DNA of 64,000 bases. Origin: Malus domestica (Eukaryota > Streptophyta > Magnoliopsida > Rosales > Rosaceae). Below the pieces are notes generated by a model, which did no database searches, was not told the DNA's origin, and saw only the letters and a program-made list of their open reading frames with translations. The stretch spans positions 23,704,501 through 23,768,500 of the forward strand of contig NC_091666.1 of the NCBI RefSeq assembly GCF_042453785.1. The letters are read 5' to 3'. The position numbers were made by a program, and so were the translations under genes. Position 1 is the first letter of the stretch. Each line of letters begins with the position of its first letter. Shown here in pieces: positions 39,746-52,004 of this stretch.

Positions 39746-40255
39746 TAAAGAATGTTCATTAAAAAATAACAAATGAAATTAGAGAAGGCAGAATGATTGT
39801 GTATGGAAAAGTGTGCCCACCGGTTCAACAATAGTAGGATATGATTCAAACTCCCAACACTGGTTTTGGCGCACTACAATTGAATTCTTTTTAGTGTTTG
39901 ATAACCTTATACAACAACTGGTAGGGATTTTGGTAGGGCAAGTAAATTTCGATATTCTTCTTTGTTAGTCAATCTTATGTTATCGTTTTAAGATCTCAAG
40001 ATTGTTCCGATAAAAACGACTTAAGTTTGCACACATTGATGAAAAAAATGTGTCTAACAAAATGAGAGTTGAAATTAAGACCTCTCACTTATAAATGAAA
40101 AAAATACTACTATGTTGTAGTACTAAATGATTGTTGACATTTTTAACATGAAATTAAAATGATGTGGATGACAAGGGGAACAAAAATCGTTAAATGAGTT
40201 GTAAGACGTCTAATGAATCTTGTAAATGTATTTTTTATTTAATTTATTTATTTTT

Positions 40256-40411
40256 AGGAAAACTAATGAAAAAAGCTTGAAAACTTTGAGTTTTAATAAA
40301 AATGACAAAATAAAGGGTAAAGTGAATAGTATCAGAATTGACTTTTTAGTGTAAAAATGTGATTTTTTGTTAAAGTGAATAATACCGAATTTTTTTTGTT
40401 AAAGTTCCCTT
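40256..40411. repeat. MITE, inverted copy of 31712-31868
   Basis: It starts AGGAAAACTAATGAAAAA and ends GTTAAAGTTCCCTT, the reverse complement of the other copy's ends, with the matching GACTTTTTAG and AAATGTGATTTTT interior. Confidence 0.7.
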
Positions 40412-41852
40412 TATTTTTATGTTAAACGATAGATTTGTTAGGTCAAATGTTAGATTAGAAAGCCAACAAGATTCGAACTCATGCTGTGGTGTAAAGGTAA
40501 CACTCATCTCCACCACTGTAGTAGAGGGCCACGCCTTGTAAAGGTTCATTACAACAATAAGCATGAACTTGTCACCGAGTTTTATTTGTGCTCTAACTTT
40601 TTGTTTATTTTTCTGTATTGTTTTTTAATGTTAATAACTTAGGATCCGTTTGGTATTCTATTTTAGTAGTAAGTAGGAAACTATGACTCTAAGAAGAGGT
40701 ATTTTCAAGTTGAATATTAAGATCCAAAAACTTTTTTGGTTGGGAAATAAAAGTTGTTTTCGAACTTTTAAATTTAAAAGGGAAAGAAAAAGACCAATCG
40801 AAGTTGACGGGCAGGACGCCAATGATCACACACCCTTCCCCTTTTCTATTGAGTAACAATTTCCTCTTCTCGTGACCTTCATTTTCATAAAATGGATTGA
40901 AATAGAGGATCAAGAGAGAAACGGAGAGGAAAGAGGGGAGATGATCGATTCGGATAGGGAGAGTAGAGTAGTAGGGTGATAGTTCGGTTCAAATATCGTA
41001 GATGTTAAGTTCGATACAAATTTATTCCCGTCACTCTTATGTCGTTGTATAAAAATATTATATATCCCAAACCGGCTTTTATTTTTCTTAGGTCTTCCAC
41101 CGTCATTTACGTAAGTTTGACTCTATATATAACACTTTAAGTTTAATTCTTATAACACCATTGCTATATTGGTATGAATTTGATAGAATTTAGTTCTATC
41201 TATTAATCATGCGACTGATCTATTTATTTATTTTTCTTATATTTATGATTGGTTTATTCATTTTTATTTCGGTAAAATAATTGATCATGTGTTTAATATA
41301 TTAAACTTAATAATTGAAATTGCTATCATAAAACTCAAAATTTTCTAACTCACTATATGAGTTTAATTTATTTTCTTTTTTTTGATGAAAATACGAGTTT
41401 AATTTCTATAAAATTAGAATCAAACTCATTTTTTCGACCTTATATAAAAAAACATAAATTCTCAAAAATAAATAAGAATAAGAAAATGTCCAACCCACAA
41501 ATAGTGGAGAGTGAAGAGTAACAAGGAAACGCGGATCTAGCGAGTCGAGCCGAGTCGAGTCGTGTCGAGTTCAGGTTCAATTCAACGCAACGCTGAGTCG
41601 TTTATTCCCATTCGAACCGCTCTCTCACCCGTCGCACTTTCATATCACTTTCCTTTTAAAACACAAACACATTTCGAAATTTCAAAGCTAACTCTCTCTC
41701 TCTCTCTCTCTCTCTCCCCCCTCGCCCGTCATCATCGTCACCACCGCAGATCTAGGTCTTTGAACGTCAAAGTTTCGAGCTCGCCTCAGATCCAGGCGAT
41801 CTGATTCTGACGCCGTAGTCGTCGCCGCCGCCACCAACTTCCGAAGCCAAGA

Positions 41853-44800
41853 ATGGAGAACCTGATCTCGTTGGTGAACAAAATCCAGAGAGCTTGTACT
41901 GCTCTAGGTGACTATGGCGAAGGTAGCGCATTACCGACTCTTTGGGACTCTCTTCCCGCCATCGCCGTCGTCGGTGGCCAGGTCAGCTCCCGATCCCACC
42001 TTCAATCTTACCTCTACGATTGATTCATGCATATGAATTCTGGTTGTGTTTTCAATCGCTCTGTAGCTTAGATCTTAATTGTGTATTTAGCAGTGCTGAT
42101 TATGGCGGTTTGGTTTAATTGCTTGAACACTGTTGCACAAATTGGTGCGGAGTTGTAAATTAGTTTGATTTTTCACAGATCTACAAAAATTTGGATCCAA
42201 AGTTTGAAACTTGAAACTAGCTTAATTTGGAGCAAAAATGAAAATGAGATAAGGCATGTCGAATACAATAGCAAATTGTAGAAGAAAAAGTAGAGGGAAT
42301 GGATTTATTTTCGTATATATAATGTGTCCTTATGATTTTGTTCTGTTCTGCAGAGTTCCGGGAAGTCTTCTGTCTTGGAGAGCATTGTTGGGAAGGATTT
42401 CTTACCGCGTGGTTCTGGTAAGTTTATCAAATCCCAAGCAATCTTAGTTGTTTGTGTGGTTTGGTTGTCTGTTGGTTGGTGATATTTGTTTAGTCGTTCA
42501 GTATGTTGACTTCAGTTTCTTAGATGTTCTTGTGGTGTTAGTTCTCGTGTATGTACTTGTTAACATGGACTATTGTTCTTGGATATTTTTGAATGGGAAA
42601 TAATTGCAGGAATTGTTACTCGGCGTCCACTTGTCTTGCAACTTCATAAGATTGACGAAGGAAGCAGAGAATATGCGGAGTTTCTCCATCTTCCAAGGAA
42701 GAGGTTCACCGATTTTGGTAAGTTTCTTTCTCTTCGTTCTAATTTGCCTGTTTGCATTTTTGTCGCAATGTGACAAATGCCACTAATTTTCTTGGTATCC
42801 AGATTTTGCTGTAAAGATTTTGCATCTTAGATGATTTTCCCCATATGAAAATTTCAAAGTTATATCACAAAGAAGAAGACTTATATTTTATTTATGTTAT
42901 TGTGTAAATTTACACACAGAGCTATCTGCATATTTATTTCATTTTAAATAATTAACATCTGTGCAGCTGCTGTGAGAAAGGAGATTTCAGACGAGACAGA
43001 TCGAGAAACCGGCCGCAGTAAACAAATCTCTAGCGTTCCAATTCATCTTAGCATATATTCTCCTAATGGTAAGATAAGCGATTGTTGACTTGTTTACTTC
43101 TTTTTATTTTAATTGGTGGCTTATAGTTACCTAAAACTTGGAGCATCATGGTTTAGGGAATGGGAATGAGAATGTGGTACTGCCATGTATCTTGGAACAA
43201 GGAACAATTGGGGTAGAGTTGGTAGACTCAAATTAAATATCATAGATTGTTTGATTAATAGTTTGAATGTGATAAGACAATCCTGGGTCAAATGTCTTTT
43301 TATAATACCAGCCTTTCTCCCCACTAAATATATCAGTTTGCTGAAGTCCTGTACGTATTAGTTTCACATTTCTTTTCAAAACAATAGACAACAGATAAAT
43401 TCGAATGATGTTTCTACTTGGTCCACTTAAAAAAATATTAAGGCCTTGGGCCTCAGCTAATGAAATATGAATATCAGGGAATGAGGTCCAGCATTTCCTT
43501 TCTTTAATATGTCCGCAGTATAACATTTTCATGTAATGTTGTTTTATGTATGCATATTTTGATGATCTCTTTTACCGCTGTATCAAATTTATATTGATTC
43601 TTGGCAGTTGTCAACTTGACACTTATTGACCTTCCCGGGCTTACAAAAGTCGCTGTTGGTAAGTATCTTGGATCTCAAAGATTTGGCAATTATTATGTAG
43701 GCACTTTATAAAAGATTTTCTAACAACCTTTCGTGGGAATGTAGAGGGTCAATCGGAAAATATTGTACAAGATATTGAAAACATGGTTCGCTCCTACATT
43801 GAGAAGGTAATATCCATTGGAATGTTTTCTTTTTCAAATTTTTACTATCCTGAACCATATTGTCTGATAAACATTTTATGCAGCCCAACTGTATAATTCT
43901 AGCTATTTCACCTGCCAATCAAGATCTTGCTACATCTGATGCAATTAGGATCTCTCGCGAAGTGGATCCAACAGGTAACCCTAATACTATTTTCTACATA
44001 TTGTAAATATTCTCTTGCTATATTCACATTCTTGTGCATCATGGTTTCTAAGAAAAGGTTCAGCTAATCAAGGAATCATTATATCAATATACTGAAATGT
44101 GATATCTTGTAGTCGTGGCCACAATGGACTACCATGTCTTGCAAAAGTATGTAGGAAACTATAGATGTGGAAGGATTCAGTATATTCCCTTTCTTTTTGC
44201 AGGGGAGAGGACACTTGGAGTCTTGACAAAGATTGATCTTATGGACAAGGGTACTGATGCAGTTGAAGTAAGTTGGCCTAGTATCTTGTTTTAAATGTGA
44301 GACTGGATAATTTGGTAAACAACCATTAACAAGTATAAAGTATTAAAGAATTCTTGGTTTATTGCTCAAAATATCTTTCTTTGACTTTTTTATAGTCCAG
44401 AAAAGTTTTATTTATAGCTACATATTTCAAGAATTGTTTAGGATAAAGAGATATCTTGGCTGATTCATATCAATCCATATGAAAAGTTTTATTTAGTCAT
44501 ACATTTTCTTGGTTTTGTTATGAAAGTTCAAATATATCACAAGTCCATAAAGTCCATATCTTCAACAAGTTCCTCCCATTTTGAGATTTTATTTTTTATT
44601 TTTTTATGGAGTGCTAGACTCAATTATGACATACATATAACAGTGTCCACTCCAGATCAAGCCTGCATATAAACATACATATTTAGTCTCTTTTTGAGTC
44701 ACAATGAGTAGCAAATCTCAAATTTTAGTGGTCACTTGGCAATACATACATTTTGGATAACCTTATTTAATAGATGGAAGCTGCATAATTTTGCATTTTT

Positions 44801-46864
44801 ATATCCTGACTCCTGATTTTCTGTTCCTTTTTGGGTTTCTTAGATATTGGAAGGAAAGTCATATCGGCTAAAGTTTCCTTGGGTTGGGGTTGTGAATCGC
44901 TCACAAGCAGATATTAACAAGAATGTTGACATGATTGCTGCCAGGCGTAGAGAACGTGAGTATTTTTCTACCACCCCAGAATACAAGCACCTTGCTCACA
45001 GAATGGGTTCTGAGCATCTAGCAAAAATGCTTTCTAAGGTATGAAATTGATACCCTACTTCAATCTGATTTTGGTATACTATAACAAGAAATCAAGTTAG
45101 TAGCTCTTTTATATTTACCTTGGGTTAATCGTGGTTGCCATCACTAAATTCTTGTGATGGTTACTGTCTCAGCATTTGGAAACTGTAATTAAGTCAAAAA
45201 TTCCGGGCATCCAGTCCCTTATTAGCAAGACTGTTGCTGAACTTGAAACTGAACTGAGTCGTCTTGGAAAGCCCATTTCTGCTGACGCTGGAGTAAGTTT
45301 GCTTTGTTTTTCATTGTATTCTTTTGAAATGTCTTGCTTTTAAAGTCAAGTGATTATGAAGATTGACCTCTATTTTTAACTTTTACAAGAGTTGCTACTG
45401 ATTGATTGCTTTGGCCTTGCAGGGTAAACTGTATACCATCATGGAGATTTGTCGCTTTTTTGATGGGATATATAAAGAACATCTTGATGGCGTGTATGTA
45501 TCTACCACACTAATCTTTTACAATACTGGTGCTTGGCTCAATATTTATTGTCTGTTATGATTTAATAGTCTTATACTAATATGTTCTTCTTATCCACAGG
45601 CGTCCAGGTGGTGATAAGATTTACAATGTTTTTGATAATCAGCTTCCTGCTGCTCTGAAAAGATTGCAATTTGACAAGCAGCTTTCAATGGAAAATATAC
45701 GAAAGCTCATTACTGAAGCTGATGGATATCAACCTCATCTTATAGCTCCTGAACAAGGTTATCGTCGTCTCATTGAATCCTCTGTAGTTAGCATAAGAGG
45801 TCCTGCTGAGGCAGCTGTTGATGCGGTATGATTATAGGTTTCCTTTCCTTCTGTGCAAAATGTTGGTAATTACTTTATCACGCTGCTTGTGCTAAGATGA
45901 GTTATTTTGAACTTTTTGTTATACCAGGTTCACATCATTTTGAAGGATCTGGTTCACAAGGCTATCAGTGAGACTCCAGTATGTTCACAACCATGTTCAA
46001 TTAGTTCTTCCATTGATTTTTCTGTCCTTTTGTTATCTTTTGGTGTTAGTCTCGTTTTACTGTCCATTTCCTCGTTTTTGTTTTTTGTTTTCATCTTGTA
46101 TTAACGCTGCCCTCATTGTCTTACAGGAGTTAAAGCAATATCCTGCTCTCAGAGTAGAGGTTACAAATGCAGCTACTGAGTCGCTCGAGAGAATGAGAGA
46201 ACAAAGCAAGAAGGCAACACTACAGCTAGTTGATATGGAATGCAGTTACCTGACTGTTGATTTCTTCCGTAAACTTCCCCAAGACATTGACAAGGGCGGA
46301 AACCCATCGCATTCACTTTTTGATAGATACAATGATTCATATCTCAGGCGGATTGGTGAGTCTCATGAATTAAAAATTAGGCTCACTTGTATTCTATGGA
46401 GGTTTACACATTGCTATTCTTTTATATTGGACCAATATCTGGACACCTTATTCTGTTGGTAAATTCTTTGCTCATAAAAAACAGGGTCTAATGTTCTGGC
46501 GTATGTCAATATGGTATGCGCAAGCTTGCGTAACTCCATCCCCAAGTCTGTGGTCTATTGCCAAGTTCGAGAGGCGAAACGAAGCTTACTTGACCATTTC
46601 TTCACTGACTTGGGAAAACTGGAGGTAAGTAAAGATATCCTCTATCCGTCTTTGCTAGTTGTCCTTTTGTTGAAATTTGACGGTCCTTGTAGAGAGAGAT
46701 GCTGACTCTGGATTAACTCTGAATTTTTTGAACAGACAAAGCGGCTGTCGTCGTTACTGAATGAGGATCCGGCAGTAATGGAGAGGCGTACTTCCCTTGC
46801 AAAGAGGCTGGAGCTATACAGGAGTGCTCAAGCAGAAATGGATTCAGTTGCTTGGGCGAAGTAG
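41853..46864 (+). CDS. DRP1A: Dynamin-related protein 1A (large GTPase)
   Basis: Sixteen exons: 41853-41981, 42354-42417, 42610-42717, 42967-43068, 43608-43658, 43745-43806, 43884-43974, 44203-44267, 44844-45038, 45173-45292, 45423-45493, 45600-45825, 45928-45978, 46127-46355, 46485-46624, 46736-46864; 1833 bp, 610 residues, the length of Arabidopsis DRP1A. GTPase motifs are GGQSSGKS (41-48), DLPG (142-145), TKID (211-214) and NRSQ (242-245). A dynamin middle domain follows, then a GTPase effector domain at the C-terminus ([18 protein letters not shown]). As in all DRP1 proteins there is no PH or proline-rich domain. The family assembles on membranes at the cell plate and at clathrin-coated pits. 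The start [20 protein letters not shown] matches DRP1A better than DRP1C or DRP1E as I remember them. The gene looks intact. Confidence 0.95.
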
Positions 46865-48708
46865 ATGTGTGTGCAGCACATCTGCTATACCTTTCGAACG
46901 TGGATTTTGTCGAGATGGCCACACGATTCATTCATTTACGATTTAGTTGTAATGGTGGGAAGGAAGGCGGGTTCGGAGGCATCTTGTTTATTTTTATTCA
47001 TGTACTAACGAGTTGGTGTGAGGTGATGCCATCTTTCACTTGATATCGCTATGCCTGTTTTTCAACTGCAACGTTTCTATAGTATATATATGATTTGCTT
47101 CTGATGTGCCGTTTTTGCAACTTGCTTCTGCTTCGAGCATGCCTGTGGTGCAAGTTGGGCCTTTTAACGAACGACACTCCGTTGTCCATTTAAATATGTG
47201 GGATTCGAACTTAGGTGCATAGAAAAATGGAAGTTTAAAACGAGCTCGGCAAGAAGAGCAGTCGGAATTTGAACCACTATTGGTAAATGTTTTAGGCCAA
47301 TTATCAATTTTCGCTATTTTTTTTTTTTCAAACGAAAGATTTTGTTAGATTAGTTGTTGATGGAGTTTAAACTTTAAACCTATGTTATGATGCAAGGGTA
47401 ATATTCTTCTACACCATTGAGATAGAGGGCAAACTTGCTATTAGCTGTCAATTTTCACTATTTTAAATAATGAAAATATTATCAACACCCTACGAAACAC
47501 AGGAAAACTTTCTACACTTTTCATTGTTGCAAATTTTTTTCTATGGTATGTATCTTTGAATTGTGCAAAAAATTGGCGGTCTTCTTTTCCAACGGTTAAC
47601 TCAAGAGATTCGATTCTCTTTTACGCTAGGTGAGACCGAGAGCTCAATTGCGGGTGAAGCCTCAGTTGTCGCTGGTGGTAGAGGAAAGGCTTTTAGTGGG
47701 CCAATGAACGGTGAATCTTATGGGATTAAAGATTGAGAAAGCTTTTTCGACATATGGAGATCTTATTGAGTTATGCAACAGTTAGATTTTGTATAAACTG
47801 GTATTACTTAACGGTTGGTCCCGCTTTCTACACTACTTATCTTCATTTCAAACATGACATGGGTCCATGACAAATGCGAAAAGTAAGCTTCGTTGGCCGC
47901 TGGGGAGAGGGGAGAGGGGAGGGGGAGCGAACGACATACCGTTGAGAATATAACTACCGTACCTTTGACCCAACGACGTACGAGGAGGAGAAAACAACAC
48001 GGAGACAAAACAGGTCAAGCCAAGCGGGTCGTTTCGACAAAGCGGACCAAGATTTCGAAAGCGGGTGGTTTTGACAGTTTGAACTTCCAAACCCGACCCA
48101 AAGGAAGCTTCGGATCTCATATTATTCCGATTCGCGATTCTGTATAAAGCACCAGCCGGCTCAGCCCTCATAGGAAATCTCGTTTATTTTCTTCAGGTAC
48201 ATTTTTTTAATCTCCTTCATTTTCCAATTGTTTATCTGCCCGGTTTAGCACATTTTAATTGTACGTTTGCCTCTCTGCTGATGCTGCTTCTTTGCTTTTT
48301 TTGTTTTGCATTTTCTGGGATTTATCTGTATCTGAGAAATTGTGACAGATTTTTGTATTTAAATCTTTTGATTTGATGGATTAGGCGATGACTTTCTTCT
48401 TTTTTTCTTGGTTTTTCGATAGTTTTCTTTGTTCCTAATCTGTATTAGTTTCAAAATTATGTAAGTTAATGGATGTGGTCAGATCTTAATCAAATTAGAC
48501 AAAAAGCATGAAGCACGAATTGGGTTCATACTGTTTGTGCATCTCAATTTCTCTGTAGTGTATTGTGTGCTTTCGATTTAGTCTTCAAGTTTTTGTATCA
48601 ATGAGTAGTGACTTTTTCCTTGTGGAATTGTGGAATGCAGAAGTGCAAATCCTGCCCGAAAGACTTTGGAGGATATCGAGGAAACGGGGAGAGTGGCGTA
48701 TGGCGTAA
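46865..48708. other. DRP1A 3' UTR, spacer, and 5' UTR with intron of the hydrolase gene
   Basis: The DRP1A 3' UTR probably ends near 47150. Weak SINE-like motifs occur at about 47335-47450 and 47575-47640 (AGAGATTCGATTCTC). A GC-rich leader with a first noncoding exon lies at about 48100-48196 (donor TTCAG|GTACA) and a long 5' UTR intron runs to about 48640. Confidence 0.5.
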
Positions 48709-50605
48709 ATGGCCTCGGAGAGGGAAAGTTTCGACCTTTCAGGACCATTGCACCTAACTTCCATTGACTGGTAAGGTCGTTGCACCTAAACCCTTAAACT
48801 CTAAACGACTGCACCTAGCGTATGGTGTAAATGAATCTGATATTCGTTTATATCTTTACGAAAATGGTATGGAGCATGTTTTTAATGGATTTGTATCTTA
48901 AGATGATAACATAGCTACATGAAGATGGATTGTGTAGAGCTAGTTCCTTGTTATTTGGAGTGAGATGTTTACTAGATTATGTAATCATCGATCATACTCT
49001 CATAATTTCGATTATCGCTGAAGGCGTTCTGTTTCCAACATTAGGGCAATCCGCTTCCAAATTGTCGACATGAATTAATTGCATCCTTGTTTGAGCCATC
49101 CGAACACCTCGACTTTTATCAAAGTGAAAAGCTAGTATAGATGAAGATGTGAATTTTCGTCCTTATGTTATGGTTATCTTAATGTCAATTACTGACTACA
49201 AGAAGTTCAATATACTGGCTTGTGTGTTCTTGGTTGAGATCGGTACTTAATGTCTTCTTTTATATCGCACGTAGTCTATCTGCACAATTTATGTAACTTG
49301 CGTTGGCACTCAGACACACGATTATGTCATATTATTCACATTTCCATGTAGTATGTAAGATCTGGAAGTTGCTTTCTATCTTACACAAGAAACCTCCAAT
49401 TGTACAAAGTTCGTGCATGAAACTTAAAATGATTGTGTACCAGTCTATATGTTATCAAGGTTGGTCATGATGAAAATTGCTTCTATCTAGAATTCCACTG
49501 CCTCCAGTACTTTCTCTTAGAAGCTACCTTTTCCTTCTCTTTGAATTTGAAAGATGGTATGGGATTTAAAATATGTGTTATCCTATGCAGGCAGAACACT
49601 CAGCATCAAAGATCTGTTGCTGCCTGTTTGGTTCAGGGTGTCTATGTTCTTGAACGGGACCACCAAGAGGAAAGAGAAGGGCCCCAAGCCCTCGCTCCTC
49701 CTTGGTGGGAGTTCTTCCATTTTAAGCTGCTCCGTAAGCTTGTGGATGATGTTGGTTTCTCTATCTTTGGTGCCTTATACGAGTTTAAACCTCCACCGTC
49801 TCTTTGTAACCGTCCATCGGAAGGAAGCCCTTGTTATGTAATTGCCTTCCGAGGCACCTTAACAAAGTATGACTCAGTCTCACGAGATCTTGAGTTGGAT
49901 GTTGAGGTGATCCGAAATGGACTTCACAGGACATCTCGCTTCGAGATTGCTATGCAAGCTGTCCGAAATATGGTTGCTACATCAGGTCCTTCAAATGTTT
50001 GGTTAGCTGGCCACTCCCTGGGGTCAGCCATGGCAATGCTTGCTGGAAAAACTATGGCTAGCTCTGGCAATTATCTTGAATCTTTTCTCTTCAATCCGCC
50101 ATTTGTGTCGGCCCCAATAGAGAGGATTCAGGATACGAGAGTGAAGCATGGGCTTCGGTTTGCAGGCAGTGTGATTACTGCTGGACTCGCTCTTGCTATG
50201 AAGGCTAAACAGCAGCAGCAGCAACAACAACAACAACAACAACAACATAGAAGTAAACCAGAAGACGAACCATTCACTACTATGGCTGCATGGCTCCCAG
50301 GTCTATTTGTTAATCCAGCTGATGACATATGCTCTGAATATATAGGGTATTTCGAACATAGGAAAAAGATGGAGGACATTGGAGCAGGAGCCATTGAGCG
50401 GTTAGCAACCCAGAACTCTCTGGGGGGTCTACTAATGCACGCAATGGGAAAGCAGGCAGCACCTGAGCCGCCATTGCACCTCATTCCTTCTGCAAAGCTG
50501 ACTGTTAATTTAACCCCTTCAAGGGATCTGAAAGAAGCCCATGGAATTCACCAGTGGTGGAGAGACGACCTGCAATTGCTTTCTGAGGTCCACAGATACA
50601 AATAG
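48709..50605 (+). CDS. Alpha/beta-hydrolase, class 3 lipase-like (At4g10955 type)
   Basis: Two exons: 48709-48770 and 49591-50605; 1077 bp, 358 residues. The start MASERESFDLSGPLHLTSID and the split Trp codon join cleanly to QNTQHQRSVAACLVQG. GHSLGSA around Ser163 is the nucleophile elbow of a lipase/esterase, preceded by YVIAFRGT, the strand of class 3 lipases. Databases call this family GDSL esterase/lipase At4g10955, but the motif is GxSxG, so that name is misleading. Twelve Gln (228-239, four CAG then eight CAA) interrupt the protein after MKAK. There is no signal peptide or membrane segment, so a cytosolic place is likely. The substrate is unknown. In Arabidopsis the family member neighbours UGE5. 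Confidence 0.88.
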
Positions 50606-51376
50606 CGTTTCGGTATTATGGTGAGCAGTAAAGCAGCAGCCTCCAAGCTTGTTTACATCAACCAATAGTTTGGAAAGAACACAGCAAAGAAATGAGGAAG
50701 AAGAGCAATTGGAGATTGAAGAGTTCTCTATACAAGGGGTATCCTACATTACTCAGATGTGAAGCGGTTTACTGAACTTTTCAACAATCGGAGTAAGTTG
50801 AAATGATACTGATCTCATATAAGTTGTTTATTCATTTACCTTAACCGCACCGTGACGGATATTGATGGTTACTAAAATGCCTTTGTTCTAGTGCATCATG
50901 GTAAACGTGAAAGTTTGCATTCGTGATTCGTTGTTCTAGAGTTAGTTAGCATACCACTTCTCGAAAGGATCCAATTCCTCCGAAATGAAGGGTACAATTC
51001 TTTATATTGTATGGACACATAAGTACTTTGTAATCGAAAGTGCAACTCCTATTGGGACCCTCCGTCGTGTCGATGGCTTCTCAGTTTTCCGGACACAAAC
51101 ACATCCCTTTTACCGGTTGGGACCCTCCGTCGTGGCGATGGCTTCTCTGTTAACCGGACACAAAGTGACATGTGAGTGACAAGGCAGATAATTACGTACA
51201 AACTTTCCTTTTTACTGTTTTTTACCGCGACAGTGTGCAACAAACAAGGAAATAGTGAAAAAAGCAATCTCGAATCTCAATGCCATGACCAATTGGGCAT
51301 CGTTGGAGTCCTGTCTACTGTTTGGCTCTCCATTGAACTCTGCCAATTTGTTGTTTGGTTTTCCAACAATGCTTGG
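50606..51376. other. 3' UTR of the hydrolase and spacer
   Basis: A 65-bp direct repeat lies at about 51054-51165: TGGGACCCTCCGTCGTG...GATGGCTTCTC...CCGGACACAAA occurs twice. No gene is seen. Confidence 0.55.
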
Positions 51377-51393
51377 TTACTAAAAAATGAATA
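51377..51393. repeat. Left copy of 17-bp target-site duplication
   Basis: TTACTAAAAAATGAATA is identical to 57284-57300. It is followed by CAACAACAAC, the complement of the RTE tail. Confidence 0.9.
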
Positions 51394-52004
51394 CAACAAC
51401 AACAACAAAGCCTTTTCCCACTAAGTGGGGTCGGCTATATGAATCCTAGAACGCCATTGCGCTCGGTTTTGTGTCATGTCATCCGTTAGATCCAAGTACT
51501 CTAAGTCTTTTCTTAGAGTCTCTTCCAAAGTTTTCCTAGGTCTTCCTCTACCCCTTCGGCCCTGAACCTCTGTCCCGTAGTCACATCTTCGAACCGGAGT
51601 GTCAGTCGGCCTTCTTTGCACATGTCCAAATCACCGGGGCCGATTTTCTCTCATCTTTCCTACAATTTCGGCTACTCCTACTTTACCTCGGATATCCTCA
51701 TTCCCAATCTTATCCTTTCTCGTGTGCCCACACATCCCACGAAGCATCCTCATCTCCGCTACACCCATTTTGTGTACGTGTTGATGCTTCACCGCCCAAC
51801 ATTCTGTGCCATACAACATCGCTGGCCTTATTGCCATCCTATAAAATTTTCCCTTGAGCTTCAGTGGCCTACGACGGTCACACAACACGCCGGATGCGCT
51901 CTTACACTTCATCCATCCAGCTCGTATTCTATGGTTGAGATTTCCATCTAATTCTCCGTTCTCTTGCAAGATAGATCCTAGGTAGCGAAAACGGTCGCTT
52001 TTTG
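51394..52004 (-). pseudogene. RTE-clade LINE 3' fragment, piece 1
   Basis: Minus-strand translation shows [18 protein letters not shown], then [15 protein letters not shown] and GTECWAVK, and after a TGA the MQRRP...GRGRPRKTLEETL tail, all typical of the RTE reverse-transcriptase C-terminus in plants. It ends GGGAAAAGGCTTTGTTGTTG, a TTG-repeat tail, next to the target duplication. The TGA stands where Trp is expected before FGH. Its upstream end is joined in frame to LTR-element sequence. Confidence 0.85.

Larger units (their letters stand above)
37036..41852. other. Intergenic block with dispersed small elements and the DRP1A leader
   Basis: No gene is recognised. It contains the partial UGE 3' UTR copy (39092-39151), a SINE-like element (39596-39745), a MITE (40256-40411) and an inverted SINE-like stretch (about 40430-40555) with a minus-strand B-box-like GAGTTCGAATCTTG. 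The end holds a CT repeat (about 41693-41715) and the 5' UTR of DRP1A. Confidence 0.5.

Noticed and set aside
47893-48147. Arg/Lys-rich ORF upstream of the hydrolase
   Set aside because: It overlaps the GC-rich leader region, has no recognisable domain and no downstream splice support.
49433-49590. Upstream extension of the hydrolase frame before QNTQHQ
   Set aside because: A clear acceptor (CTATGCAG at 49590) joins in frame to the family-typical MASERESFDL exon at 48709, so the extension is intron read-through.
50128-50484. Minus-strand ORF with a poly-Cys run over the hydrolase gene
   Set aside because: It is the shadow of the Gln repeat in the real coding frame.
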